From Tetradesmus obliquus (taxonomy: Eukaryota; Chlorophyta; Chlorophyceae; Sphaeropleales; Scenedesmaceae), in NCBI GenBank assembly GCA_030272155.1, contig CP126200.1, forward strand, positions 4,154,001-4,218,000: a stretch of 64,000 nt of DNA, given 5' to 3'. The notes under the pieces were generated by a model that ran no database searches, was not told where the DNA came from, and worked only from the letters and a program-made list of their open reading frames with translations. Shown one piece after another: positions 35,401 to 46,240 of this stretch (position 1 is its first letter; each line of letters begins with the position of its first letter). The position numbers were made by a program, and so were the translations under genes.

Positions 35401-37290
35401 AAGCAGCAGCAGCAGCGGAAGGGCATGATGCATGGCGCGTCACCGTCGCCGCAGCATGGCGGCCCTGGTGCTGGCGGCAGCAGGATGGCTGCTGGCGGCA
35501 TGCCGCCTAGCCCAGCCAAAAGCCGGGGCCCCAATGCAGCCCTCAGCCAGCAGCAGCAGCAGCAGATGATGCAGCAGCAGCAGCCCGGCATGCAGGCAGC
35601 AGCAGCAGCGCCTGGCAGCATCCAATTCATGCAAGGGCCGAACGGAACCCTTGTGGCTGTGCAGGCAGGTGGCCCTGCAATGCAGGCGCTGCCAGCCGGT
35701 GCGGCGATGCTGCCTGCAGCAGCAGGCATGGGAGGCATGCCCATGCTGGCAGCACAGGGGCTGCCATCCGCCGACCCGCTGGCAGTCGCATCAGCGCTCT
35801 TCACAGCCGGCAATACCCCGCCGCCGATGGCGCCCGTGTGGTACCTGCTAAGCCCTGCGGCTGAAACCCACGCAGCGCCTAAAGCGCAGGGCCCGTACGA
35901 GCCCACAGACATGCTGGCGATGTTTAAGGAGGGAAGGCTGGGTCCGGCCTCGCTGGTGTGTGCCACGCACCGCGCTGCACAGGGGCAGCAGCAGGCGTCG
36001 CCGCCTACTACTGCCTTCCAGCCACTGCAGGCGCTGCTTGCAACTACCAGCAGTGATATGCTGTGCCACCAGCTCAGCGCAGCAGCAGCGATGGGCGGCC
36101 ACATGGGTCAGGTGCTGCCAGCTGCAGCACTCATGCAGGGCGGGCAGCTAGGAGCGATGGGGCAGGTCCCCATGCTGATCCAGGTGCCTGTTTCAGGTGG
36201 GCAGGGCGGCGCTGCAATGCTGGCTGTGCCGGCAGGCATGCAGCTGCAGATGCAGCAGCTGCACCAGATGCAGATGCAGGGCATGCCGCAAGCGGGCATG
36301 GCAGTGAGCCCTGCATTTGTGCAGCAGCAGGGCGGCATGCTGCTGCAGCAGCAGCCCATGACTCCCGCTGCAGCAGCGGCGGCTGCCCAGCAGCAGCAGC
36401 AGCAGCAAGCCCCAGAGGGCCGCAGCAACAGTGCCAGCAGCGCTGCAGCAGCAGCGCCGCCGCAGCAGCAGCAGCAACAAGCCCAGAGGTCAGGCGCTGT
36501 GCCGACCCGCGTCGACACATGGGGGTCGCTGGATGCTCATGAGAAGCTGTCAGCCGTTGGCGCTGCTGGCAGTCAGCCTCAGCAGCAGCAGCAGCAGCAG
36601 CAGCAGCACCATCTGGGCCAGCACATGAGTGCAGGGGCTCAGGCTGTTGAGGCAGCACTTGCGACTAGCCGGCGTGGAAGCTCTGACAGCCACTTCTCGC
36701 ACGGCGGCCCACACAGCAGCAGCTCTGGAATGATGGGCATGGGCGCTCTGTGGATGCAGCAGCAGCAGCACCATCAGAGCGGCCCGCGCAGCAGCAGCGG
36801 CAGCGGCAACTTTGCTCAGTTCCCGCAGCAGCAGCAGCAGCAGCAGCAGATGCTGCTGCAGCAGCACTTGGTGCGCCGCACCAGCAGCGGCAGCAGCAGG
36901 AGCAACCCTGCCAGCGGACCCGCCAGCACAGGCGGCGATGCCGCAGCTGCTGCTGTGGCTGCTGCACTTGCACATGGTGGGGCTGCATCAGCTGGTATGG
37001 TACTGCCCATGGTTAGTGCGCCAGGCGCTGCGTACAGCCTGCCAATGCAGTATGCTGGAACAGCACACCCTGCACAGCAGCAGCAGCAGCAGCTGCACTC
37101 GGCCATGCTTGCTGGCATGGCGCAGGCTGCAGCGATGGCGGGAATCCCGGAGCACCAGCAGCAGCGGCTGCCGCAGCAGGCTGCAGCAGTACCTGCGCAG
37201 GCAGAGGAGGCGCCGGCAGGCGAAGCAGCAGCAGCAGCAGCTCCTGAGGGCTCTGAGGGGTCCCAGACATCTGCCACCTCTCAGGCTTAG
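32482..37290 (+). CDS. giant Q-rich protein with four GYF-like modules
   Basis: A single long exon of 1,602 residues from the first in-frame ATG (GMASAEARL); the frame is open further upstream to 32329, so a spliced N-terminus is possible. GYF domains bind proline-rich peptides and occur in translational repressors and RNA-linked scaffolds. Four modules are visible. Residues ~19-60 hold KWYYQDLTGDLQGPF..MIRWY (closest to the canonical domain). Residues ~310-365 hold IKWRLILASGDRVGPFS..MTDWL, ~829-872 hold VRWWVQRSERAYSGPFSG, and ~1115-1165 hold PVWYLLSP..AQGPYEPTDML. Each keeps aromatic-x-aromatic, then GPF/GPY, then a helix ending in an aromatic or hydrophobic residue. Between them lie very long poly-Gln/Ala/Gly linkers with Met-Gln repeats. 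No other domain was recognised. A role as a disordered RNP-granule scaffold is inference. Confidence 0.88.
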   Translation: MASAEARLFTAGLSSADEWPKWYYQDLTGDLQGPFDAQTMIRWYQEHQLPLDLKCAGIHPQDSSTAPTNYSHFQRLQTLMDNAEAGLQYMPLRVTKGITEEGPATPTKGGTRGPAGPLLNHLLPQQPGSISVVLAQQLAAVGGPAAAAAGGQLLQDTRPDVTRALDQRTAAGLGQLSQQQLHMQGQGLLQQLHAQQQPPQQQQQMRGPQQQRSGSAPRQLQQQQQQPGRAASAGRHAGAVASFHEQHLQQLQPGAPGAAAAAAPAPAGPSPAGDGSAAAAEPDVQPGSEAWVAALTKLLTREGFSGKDADIKWRLILASGDRVGPFSTDQMTDWLLRGAAPKGINKQQAGQSTANPGALQLCGILSADYNAQRLPGMKFFKPLSQLVPAVAAGLAYEAVNKHDLQRGLPKPKWNEAPGPGGSSGPAAAAPPLPGPQPGAKGGQQQGGKAGKAARAASAGSNGKGGAAARGQQQQQQQVARPRSGSAAGMAAAAAAAGLDGPVPASEKAAFRHPMALRQQQRQQQQEEALSAAAAAASEALGGGPRAQQQQQGRGPSPGGVGMPGGKGFDKGAGQGSGFGSRPNSFTGGSASRGILMAADSMGGAAAAAAAAQQQQLQPGAANAAQVAAMAAAAGQLGPAGLAQLRQQQAAQQVQMQMQGLSVGTPTAAAFLQGAQGMPQAIWMGKQQQGQVPGQAVAGMFAAQQSVLGYQMQAGYAALAHQAAGAGAGEDVLANGQLPRTSSSSGSAPQQQQQQQQGPDGKASRVSSASSQGPYAGYQQAGAAANGSMQAAEQQQQPLTPALMQAAALLFLHMEQQAQQQAQQQPGGSQVRWWVQRSERAYSGPFSGMQMYQSYLQPAPHMRFTDGTLIAAMLGGTGGRDVPPARAFVPLSALLEAATHGYCLLPMPAKDAAQYNSPNGPPLQARHFTSGAVVQLQQVLQAPLQQYYQQQQQGPGQQRQQQLRQSMDGGDLAGKQQQQRKGMMHGASPSPQHGGPGAGGSRMAAGGMPPSPAKSRGPNAALSQQQQQQMMQQQQPGMQAAAAAPGSIQFMQGPNGTLVAVQAGGPAMQALPAGAAMLPAAAGMGGMPMLAAQGLPSADPLAVASALFTAGNTPPPMAPVWYLLSPAAETHAAPKAQGPYEPTDMLAMFKEGRLGPASLVCATHRAAQGQQQASPPTTAFQPLQALLATTSSDMLCHQLSAAAAMGGHMGQVLPAAALMQGGQLGAMGQVPMLIQVPVSGGQGGAAMLAVPAGMQLQMQQLHQMQMQGMPQAGMAVSPAFVQQQGGMLLQQQPMTPAAAAAAAQQQQQQQAPEGRSNSASSAAAAAPPQQQQQQAQRSGAVPTRVDTWGSLDAHEKLSAVGAAGSQPQQQQQQQQQHHLGQHMSAGAQAVEAALATSRRGSSDSHFSHGGPHSSSSGMMGMGALWMQQQQHHQSGPRSSSGSGNFAQFPQQQQQQQQMLLQQHLVRRTSSGSSRSNPASGPASTGGDAAAAAVAAALAHGGAASAGMVLPMVSAPGAAYSLPMQYAGTAHPAQQQQQQLHSAMLAGMAQAAAMAGIPEHQQQRLPQQAAAVPAQAEEAPAGEAAAAAAPEGSEGSQTSATSQA

Positions 37291-40200
37291 GTTTAGGTTC
37301 TGGCGATTGCGCACAGCTTGTGCAGCAGCAGGAGTAGCAGCAGCAGCAAGCGTGTGTTGTGATGGCGACTGAGCTGCTGGCTTGTGGCGGGGTTGGAGGT
37401 GTGGTATGGTTGATCATGAGGACAGCTGTTGGGCGGTGGCAGAGTGCGAGCAACCCGTGCTCTTGGTGGTTTCGTGGTGTCAAGGGTCTGTTGAGCAGGG
37501 TGTTTTGCAGGTTGCCTCGCAAGAAGTACTGGAAGGGTTTACCCCTGCGGCGTGTTGAGATTTGTTGATGTTGCAGTTTTCAGGGAGTTGAATGCTTGCG
37601 GTTTGGAAGGCTAGCAGAGTGGGCTAGTGTGCTTGCAGGACACATATTGATCTGGTGGACTTGCCTGCTTGGGACCTCGGGAGTTGCACTTGATGCTCAC
37701 TGATTCGGCAGTTGCTGGGTATGACAGCGCCTCCTGCTGTTGCTGTTGCTGTTGTTGTCGTGCATACAGCTGTGCCATGCGCCGGCCAGTTGCCTGCACC
37801 TCAACGCTGCTGAGCTTTGGGCTACCAGTGTGCGGTTCTCTTTAGCATTTAGGTTTTTTGTTGGCGGCACACAGAGATTGACGTGTTTTCTGACGGGGTG
37901 CAATGCGCAGGCACACTGAAGGCATGTATCCTGCAACTCTTTGTACTGCATGCCTAGGCATGGGACCGGCGGATTGTATGGTGGTTATGTGTAGCTGCTG
38001 ACAGGTGTGGCTGGGGCTGCTTTTGTATGTGCTGAGCAGCAGGGCTTTTGAGGTATGCGTGCGTTGATGGATAGTTTCAGGCGTGCTTTGGCAGCTGTGG
38101 TTGGACCCCTTGCCTGGTTTAAGGGTTTAGGTGCGTTATGAGATGCCGGCCTGTTGTATCACAGCAGCTGGGAGGATCTATTTGGCTTGTTTGGGTGGCT
38201 GGATGCTTCCTGTTGCAGCTGTCGCAACGGGTGCAGTTAGGCGGGTACTGCATCACCTGGATCGCAAATCACAGCACAGGATCTGGAGGATATCACAGGC
38301 ATTTGAGTTGTGGCTGCTGATAGTATTTATGTGGTGTCCCTGGGTGTGGGTAGGGGCCAGGTCTCAGCTGACGTGTCACAGCTGTTTGCCTTTGGCAGAG
38401 CAGTTTCCTAATGGAAGGGTGGTGCAGTCTATTTTCAACCACTGTTTCAGCCTGGTAAGGTGGTGCTTTGGTATCTGCAATGCTGCAGAAACCATCGCTG
38501 CTGCTGCAGTGCACTGGGTGCGACTGCTGTGCGGCGTGTTGCAAATCATGCGAGCGGCGACCGCCATACACAGCAGGGCTTGAGTCAGTTTTACCGTCAG
38601 GGCCATTGTGGCCATTTGTGTATTGACTATGCAGCGTTGGTGTGCGGCTGCTGCGAGCAAATAGCTCGTCAGGCAACGGGCCGTGCTGCTCTTGTGCTTC
38701 GGTGGTTCAAGCGTCTTGGTGTGCTGCTGTTGCTGCTTGCTGCTGGGGCGGGGTTGCACGTGCACGCGCGCCGAGAGCTTCATTTGGATGCAGCAGCGTA
38801 TTGCGAGGTGGCCTCTGCATGGCTGCTGGCAGATGGGCATTGGAGGATGATGGTGTGCTGTGTTGGGCTGCGCGTTTCTGCGTGGTTCAAAGGTGGTGCG
38901 GTGAGGGCCGACTGCTGCACAGCCATGTGCAGCATGGGTGCTTGGATACCTGGCCCAAAGCACCAGAGGAGGTTGAGGCACTGTTGTGTGCCGGTGTGTG
39001 TGTATTCATGATTGCGCCTGTGTGCGTGTGCTGTTCTTTGCTGCTTGTGTGGTGCTTTGGCAGCGACGTTTGTACCTTATAGCAGTGGTTTGTGCACTCA
39101 CAATATAAGTACACCACAGTGTGGCTGTTTTTCGGCGGTTGTGCGCAAGTCCTGGCCAAGGATTTGCAGCACACACCTGCTGCGAAGCTCTGCTGTTTTG
39201 CCTGTTGCTTGTACAGCTAGCTTTTAGCGGATGCAGCGCTTGTGTGTTGTGTGCCTTGCCTGCCCCAGCAGGAAGCAGAGGGCAGCTGTTCCCTCTGGGC
39301 TTACCGCATGCAGATGCTGTCGCCGCTGTCGATATATCTTCAACATACAGGCCTTCCTAGCTAGTGGTGGCGAATGCATAGCGCGGGCGGTGCTAGTATA
39401 TCATGCCCTATGGCTCTCAGATGTGCCAGTTGTTGTGGCAGGGCGCTGTTGTCAGGGTAGCATGTGCCGCAGGGAGGGGCCGATTCCGCTGCTGTACTTG
39501 CGGCTGAGGCGCTTATGGTGCTGTACGTGCATGTAGTCCCCAGCACTTGTGTGCTGCCATGTCACACCTTATCATGTGCGGTGCTGTTGTCAGTTCTGTG
39601 ATGGTCGACGTACCTCGTGTCACCACGCTTCAGCACTCGCCATGTTACACAACCACAGCACATCAACGTGCCTTGGGTGGTCTTGCGGATTCTTCTGGCT
39701 GCTGTGCCTTGCGGACCGGGGTGACGTGGTAGGTTAGGGTTTTGGGTGGGTCTTAGGCTGGCTGCTGCATCTCAGTCTCACGGGGACCAAACAAAGTATA
39801 TCCTGTTCTTAAACCCGTTGTCATGCACTGGCAGCACTGCATTCTTGCAGGCTTCTAGGCATGCTTTCCAGTTGGCTCAGTCATGATGCCTTATGGGCGG
39901 GTGCAGGCAGTTATGTAGCGCAGCACTTTGGGCACTGGCAGATGCACTTAGTTTTGTTCGGGCTGTCGCTGAAAGCATTGCGTGCGAACTACTGATGTTG
40001 TATGCGTGCTGCGGTTGGCAGCAATCGCACCCAAATTCAATGTCAGGCATTGTCCTCTCACACACTGCGTAGCGTCATTGTTGTTTCTGCTGCTGGCTCC
40101 TCAGCGGCAACACACTTGGCTGTCAGTGTTGTTTGCGTGTTGCCCTGATTGACCTAGATCTGTATGATGGTTTATTCGCCAGCCTTCTCTATGAAGAGCT

Positions 40201-40957
40201 TTGTGAGGTTTTTGCAGATCCTAGACTGCGCTGTAGACTCAGTCCAGGGAAGGAGTTCGCACCCTGATGCAAGCTCATGCTTGCCCAGTATTTTGTTGCT
40301 GCATGTCACTGTAAATAAGCGCGGATGAGGTGCTGTGCTTGGAAGGTTTTATCCAGCAACTGTGAGTTGCTTCAATGAAGGGCATGAACAGCTTGAATTA
40401 GGTCCGGCAAAAAGCGGTCCTGACAGTAGCAGTGTTGGTGAGGCTGACCAGCGACTTTTACATCCTTTCTCCGTCTAAACACTGGCCGCACGCAGGCTGC
40501 ACCAAAGCATTTGACCTGGCTGCTGGCAAGCCCGCTACTTCTGGAGCGGAGCTACGGCAGCAACCCTGCTGCTGTGCAGCAAGCCACGTCATGATGGCAG
40601 TCCGACGGACTCAAGCTGTGTCAGGCTGTCATACCCAGTAGCTGCGAAGTGGCTGGCAACACCGTACCCGGACAAATAAACTTCCAGGAGTGCGCGTTTC
40701 CAGTCTTTTGAGGAGTCCGGAAACAGCCCACCAACGTCCCCCATCGAAACAAGATCATCTCACGACACGCATTAAAGTGTGATTGTCTGCTTGCCTGCAA
40801 ACACAAGTAAAGCAACACGGTCAATGCGAGCAGTGAGCATGCCGCACTCCACAGGTAAGGCGTTTGCAGCAGCAGGCTGCTGTTGCTGCTGCTTCCATTA
40901 CCTGCATGCTGCACGTGGCGTTGAGGTCTTCAGCACCTTCAATATCATAACATATGC
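37291..40957 (+). other. T/G-rich 3-kb flank of the GYF gene, then promoter of the next gene
   Basis: From the GYF stop to about 40.3 kb the + strand is T/G-rich and lacks a convincing protein. TGTAA at 40310-40314 coincides with the place where the skew fades, which suggests one 3' UTR of about 3 kb ending there. The remaining ~600 bp before 40958 would be the promoter of the ADP-ribosylglycohydrolase-like gene. GGTTAGGGTTTTGGG at about 39733 is a chance telomere-like motif. Confidence 0.45.
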
Positions 40958-42226
40958 ATGTGTTTCACCTGCTGCACCTTTTTGTGTCCCTGCCTCCCGT
41001 CAGCGCTAGCCAGCAGCAGCAACAGCAGCAGGACTGCGCAGCACAGGCAACGCCTGCAATGCTGTGCGCTGCCTCAAATACGGGCTATCCGCCCATGCAT
41101 GCAGCAGCATCTGCAGCTGCAGCAGCCCTGCTCAGCAGTGCAGCAACACAGCAGTACGTTGAGCAGCCGCAGGCAGCGGCAGCAGCACCTAGTAACAGCA
41201 GCCCTCGCAGGGCCCCCTAGTGCAACAGCGCCGCCGCCAGAAGCACCCTCTGCAAGTACATCTGCAGCAGCAGCAGTAGCAGCATCAGGAGCGGGAGCAG
41301 CAGCAGCAGCAGCAGCAGCGGCAGCTGTAGCAGATCCCTGCCTCGATTTGTACGGCGTCCAGGATCGTGCAGTGGGTGCCCTGGTGGGGTCTATGTGCGG
41401 CAATGCGTTGGGTGCGCAAGTGGAGCCTGAAAAGCACTACAGGCTGGCGCGGCTGTTCCCTGAAGGGCTGCAGGTGTGCAAGCAGCAGCAGCGGCAGCAG
41501 CAGCAGCAGCAGCAACGACACTGATACATTGTGTTGAGTGCGTGAGCAGGGCGTGCGCCGCACCATTGGCTAGCTTGCATGCATGCTTATGTACAACGGT
41601 ACAGTGTGCGCTCCCAGGTACAGTTCAGAAAAGGGTTGTGTGGTGCACAGACTGTGCATACAGCATCAGAGATGTGATGTCCTGTTTACACCTCAGGATA
41701 GAGTTGTGCACTGAGTGTGCTGTACCCATGCATCCGTGTTGCTACTGCCGAGGGACACACGCACCAATTGCGCACACAGAACTGTGTATGCACGCGCCTT
41801 TTGCTGCCCTGCAGGATATGTCCTGGTCATTTGATGTGGGCCCCAACCCGCTTCCGCCGGGCCATGTGACAGGCGACTTTGTGACCATGCTGGCAGTAGC
41901 TTGGTCTCTTGTGCGGCAGCAGCAGGCAGACGCGTTTGACATGTTGGACTGCCTTGCATCGAGCTACAGCCCAGGCAGTGCGGCGCGCTACAGCCCTTAC
42001 AACGCGCTTGCCTTAGAGGGGCTCAGCGAAGGTGTGTGGGGCTGCTAACGTGTCACAGTACTGTGCAACATGGCCGTTGCAGTACTTTGTAAAGAGGCGT
42101 TATCTTTGCGAGTAGGAATGTCAGGCTTGGGGCATGTATGGCGAGTTTTGAATAGTGATGATGTTGCAGGCGTGTGCTGAGCAAACTGGTTTGATTGGAC
42201 ACACGGGAAGCCGTGGTGCGAATGGA

Positions 42227-42267
<41 letters not shown>

Positions 42268-44153
42268 TGCTGTGTTACTGCGCAGGGACCAACCCCTTCC
42301 TGCTGGCGAAGCATGCGGAGCAATACCTGGCAGTCACCCCCAGCCGTGCGTCCCAGTCATGCTCACATAGGCCAGACAGGCAGCTGCACGGCACCGAAGA
42401 CTTTTCAGGTACAGCTGGGGGACGCTGCTGTAGACCTAAGCCCCCTGTCAGGCGCTGCTGCGCCAAGCAGAGGGCGTACGCAGTGATTGGCAGCACCAAA
42501 CATACGGCTGTTGTTCAGCTGACTTGTTGCTTTGCATGTGCAATTTGCGCTGCATATGTTGACAGGTCAACCGCTGTATGTTTGCACACCGTCACAGGAC
42601 GACGAGTTAACAGCATGTACTGCCGTGCACAATACTTTGGCCTCCGTTATCTGCAAAGCAACATCCTTTCCGCAAGCCATGCATGCCGCATGTGCCTTGA
42701 GTGCCGCGGTTGTGCTGACCGTGCTGCTCCTTGCAGGCGTGATCCGGGCAATCCCGGTGGGCGTTGCGTACAGGGATGCCTCTGCAGATGTGCTACGAGA
42801 GGCAGCAGATGCAGCCGTGGTGTTCACACACCCGACAGAGCGCGGCAGTGAGGGCGCTGTGGCAATTGCAGCAGCTGTGGCGTGGCTGACCAAGTGCGCA
42901 GCGCCGCTGTTTGTTACTGTTTGGGTGCTTCAAAGATGTTTGACCAGAATTGTGTGCAATTGATAACATTAGCTGTGCCAACCTGCTGCATACATTTGGT
43001 TTGTGCTTGCCATACATGTGTCAGCTGTGATACTAGGTGCAGCAAACCTTGTTACAGGGCTCCTCCAACCCTCCAGCTTGCGGTGCGGCGCGTGTCTCAC
43101 GTAACGCCAGCGTTGCTGCTGCTATTGTCATCCTTTTGTCATGCTGTGGCTCAGGGCCGACCCTGCGACAGCAACACCTCAGCAGCTGCTGGAGCACCTG
43201 CTGACTGTGTCAAAGTCCTCACCAGATATGACTGCCAAGCTGCAGCTGCTGCAGCAGCGGCTGCCCCTCATGGTTGACCTGGGCCTTGTAACAGACTGGA
43301 GAGCTTTTTGGGGCTCTGCGTACTGGTCAAACTTCACGGCAACCGCCAATCTGCTGTGGAAGCAGAACCTGGCCATGCAGGTGAGGCAGTGCAGCTGTGG
43401 TGCTGCTGCGCTGGACAGCGCAGCACAGTATGTACCGTTGCTGTGCCCTGCGGCATTGCTGTGCCATGTGCCTTGCCATCTATCTGCCTGCTGTTCCTGT
43501 GTATCAGGCAGCATGCATGTGGGCAGCATATTCGGCTGATGCATCTCTGCCATGCGGCCTGCAGTGTTCTTTGAACCTGCACTAGCTGTGCCACAGCTGC
43601 ACAGTGGTCAAAGTCAAACACATGCCTGATGTACACTGAGCTGCGCGTGCTGCCCCGCGCCTCGCTGCGCACACAATGTTTGCAGGGGACGCAAGCGGCA
43701 TCGCTGGCACTGTGGGTGATGCTTAGCAGCTGGCAGCACCCAAAGCAGGCTGTAATGCTTGCAGCTAGCCTTGGCGGTTATGCTGCAATTACGGGAGCCC
43801 TTGCAGGAGCACTTGCAGGAGCGCTGCATGGCTGCTCCTGGGTGCCGCAGGCCTGGTGGAGTGTCCTGCAAGAGCAGCAGCTGCAGCCGAAGCAGATGCA
43901 GCAGCAGGCAGAGGAGGAGGGTGAGGAGCTGCAGCTGCAGGGAGAGGAGACAGCAGTGATGGGTGCTGCTGTTGAAGTAGAGCAGCAGCAGGTGGTGCTT
44001 GCAGGACAGCAGGGGGTGGGGGGTGGCGTTGAAGAAGAAGCAGAGGATGAAGACTCTCTGTCCACGCTGCGAGTGGGCAAGTATGCAGTCGTGGTGCTGG
44101 GCAACGAGCTTGCAGGAGTGAGTGCGCAGCAAGTGCCGCGCATACTGGGCTGA
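40958..44153 (+). CDS. ADP-ribosylglycohydrolase-family protein, metal sites degenerate
   Basis: Belongs to the ARH/DraG family, which removes ADP-ribose from proteins using two metal ions. Six exons: 40958-41473, 41815-42031, 42286-42408, 42737-42893, 43155-43380 and 43686-44153, 568 residues, phases consistent. Family landmarks: RAVGALVGSMCGNALGAQVE, GHVTGDFVTMLAVAWSLV, YSPYNALALEGLSEG, NPFLLAKHAEQYL, VIRAIPVGVAYR, KQAVMLAASLGGYAAITGAL. In active members the second is TDDT and the last is GGDTDT; here they read TGDF and GGYAAIT, so most acidic metal ligands are gone and the protein is probably not an active hydrolase. The ~125-residue N-terminus is low-complexity and may hold a leader. The C-terminus has an acidic Gln/Glu insert and ends GVSAQQVPRILG. 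Exon 3 is the least certain. Confidence 0.85.
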
Positions 44154-45246
44154 GCAGTGTCCTCTGGTTGCGGTGCGCAGCGGCTCGTGCGAGTGCTATC
44201 ACTTGGCAGGGCTTGGGCTGCAGCCTTTGCGCACTCCAGCTGGCTGACATGTGCGCAAGTATGCATCCACCGTAGTCCTCGGGCCTTGGTAGGTGTCTTA
44301 TTTCGTTCTTATACCTGTTGAGGGAGAGGCATGAGCTGGACTCCAGTGCCGCACTGTGGGCCACAGTGTGAAGTCAACGCTGACACCGACCTGGTCCAAT
44401 GTATCCATAGTCATTTTGGCAAGTATGGTCGAATTGCCATGCCATGTAAATTGGACGATTCCAAGCATGGTAAAAGCATAACTTTGCACCTTCAAGCAAT
44501 GCTGGTCCAGAAGCCCCCCGCCCTAGGGCTCCTGGCGCTCCCAGTGGGCTGAGGATGCAGGCACAGCAGTCCAGAAGAACGGGATCTTGCGACAGACATA
44601 CCTGTGGGCGCAAAGAAGGTGTACAGGGCAGCAGCAACGTCAACAAATGGCACTACCCAAGCGGATAGGCACTTGTGACTGCTGCACCCTGTCTTCATGT
44701 AGTCCAGGGTAGACCATGTAAACACAACGTTGTGTCCAGCCTGGCAGGCACCCTACGCTTTTGCTATTTGTAATGTCTGCAACTCATAATACGCGAGGTG
44801 CGCAGGCATTTCAGGGAGGACGAACCTTGTACAGCCGAGCTGGCTGCAGCGGAACTGGAAAGCTGCCCCCACTGTGGCATGATGCCTTTCACAGTGAGGA
44901 CCCTGCAGTCAACATGGAACCCCCTCACGCGCAGTTGCCTTGCAGACTTAGCAGAATCGTGCCTGAAAACAGCGAACCATGTTGCACGACCTGCTTCAAG
45001 CAATTCTTGCTGACCCAGCCTGCTTGCTTGCTGACAGCGCTGCTACTGCAGCTGAAGCCTGAACACCAGCCCTGGCTATGTTAGCTGATCACTGACGCAA
45101 CTGAGATTGGCGCTGGCAGGTGACCAAGTCCTCTTGGTCTTGATTTGACTTGTAAAGACCGCTAGCCTCTGCAATCTGAGACACCTTCAGTGAACAGAAC
45201 TGCAGTCCTGGTGTCGTGTCTTCTGTAGTGTTCTCGTGTTCCCAGC
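44154..45246. other. intergenic region with dispersed-repeat copy
   Basis: About 1.1 kb between two + strand genes. It holds a copy of a dispersed repeat family (44263-44500, listed separately), and TGTAA at 44445-44449 inside that copy might serve as a poly(A) signal for the upstream gene. No protein was recognised. Confidence 0.4.
44263..44500 (+). repeat. dispersed repeat copy 1 (modules A, C, D)
   Basis: Module A (GCATCCAnnGTAGTCCTC then GGTnGGTG and TCTTATAC) at 44263-44315, module C-like (GATTCCAAGCATGGTAAAAGCA) near 44456-44477, and module D (GCACCTTCAAGCAATG) at about 44486-44501. The same modules occur in the same order in three other places in this window. The element class is unknown. 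Confidence 0.55.
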
Positions 45247-46240
45247 ATGGAAGCCCCTCCTCCACCCTTCGCAAACGATGGCAGTTTTCTAGAAAAGTTC
45301 AAGAATATGCAGAAAGCGGAGCAGCCGAGTGCGGCATCTACTGATGCGTCCGAGGCAGCTGCTGACGTTCCATCGCCTCCAGCAACCAGCAAACAGGCAG
45401 ACGATCCAGACTTCCAGCCGTCAACCTCATTCTCAGGCGCCAGGGAGGGCTTTGTGTTCAAGACTGGTGGGTGCGATGGGTGACAGCAGCAGCTGCAGCT
45501 GCAGCACTATGCCCAGCGCCCACGTCATGCAATCCATTCCAAGCGTGCTCTTGCACATCAACAACATGTTCGTAAAGCCTCAATGTCCCCTAAGTGCGGT
45601 AGAGCCTCCACCTGCAACGCACCACAACAGGCGAGCAGGGCACAGGTTACTACAAGGACGCGCCGCTACACTTGCAGCACAAGCAGAAGTCAAAGCCAGT
45701 GGCGCTGAAAAGCAACTCCATAGTCAAAGGCTTGCAGCGGCGAACAGCAGGCCTGCCAGACGCCAAGCGGCAGAAGAAAGGTGGGCGGAGCTGCAGGGTG
45801 GCAGCAGCAGGCAGCTGGGACAGCAGCATGCGCGCGCATGTATTCATCATGCATGCGTGCTGCTGATCAGGAGCACTCTAGCCGCTGGCTATGGCCTGCT
45901 GCTTCAGATCTTTGCCCCGCACATGAACCCCAACAGCAGCGCGGGCTGCGCATCACTTCAGCCCTGCAGTTCCTGCAGCCAGCATTGCTGGCCCAGCATG
46001 CCTGTGTACTCGTGCCTGTGCGGCTGCCACGCGGGCTGTCAAGGGCCATGCGGGCTGCTAACTGCCAAGGCTGCACTGTGTGTCCTGCAAACCACAAACC
46101 GGCCTCTTGCGCTACCGTGTCGGACCGCGGCTGCTCCAGAAGACGACAGCAGCAAGCCGAGCTATTTGAAGGAGATGGACCGCTACAGGTCCATGGCTTG
46201 CAGCGCTGACACCAAGCATGACAGGCCCCTAGTGAAGTAA
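45247..46240 (+). CDS. small protein of unknown function, GYYKD and DRPLVK motifs
   Basis: Three exons: 45247-45466, 45631-45780 and 46140-46240, 156 residues, phases consistent. The start is the ATG of MEAPPPPFANDGSFLEKFKNM. Exon 1 ends EGFVFKTG; exon 2 continues GEQGTGYYKDAPLHL, then a basic stretch KGLQRRTAGLPDAKRQKK that looks like a nuclear localisation signal; exon 3 codes SYLKEMDRYRSMACS and ends KHDRPLVK. The run FVFKTG-GxGYYKD followed by a basic stretch and a terminal DRPLVK resembles a small conserved eukaryotic protein, but I cannot name the family with certainty. No catalytic residues are evident. A nuclear location is inferred only from the basic run. Confidence 0.72.

Noticed and set aside
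36108-36658. Long antisense frames inside the GYF gene
   Set aside because: CAG repeats are open in all frames; the antisense products are poly-Cys, poly-Leu or poly-Ala shadows of the real Gln-rich exon.
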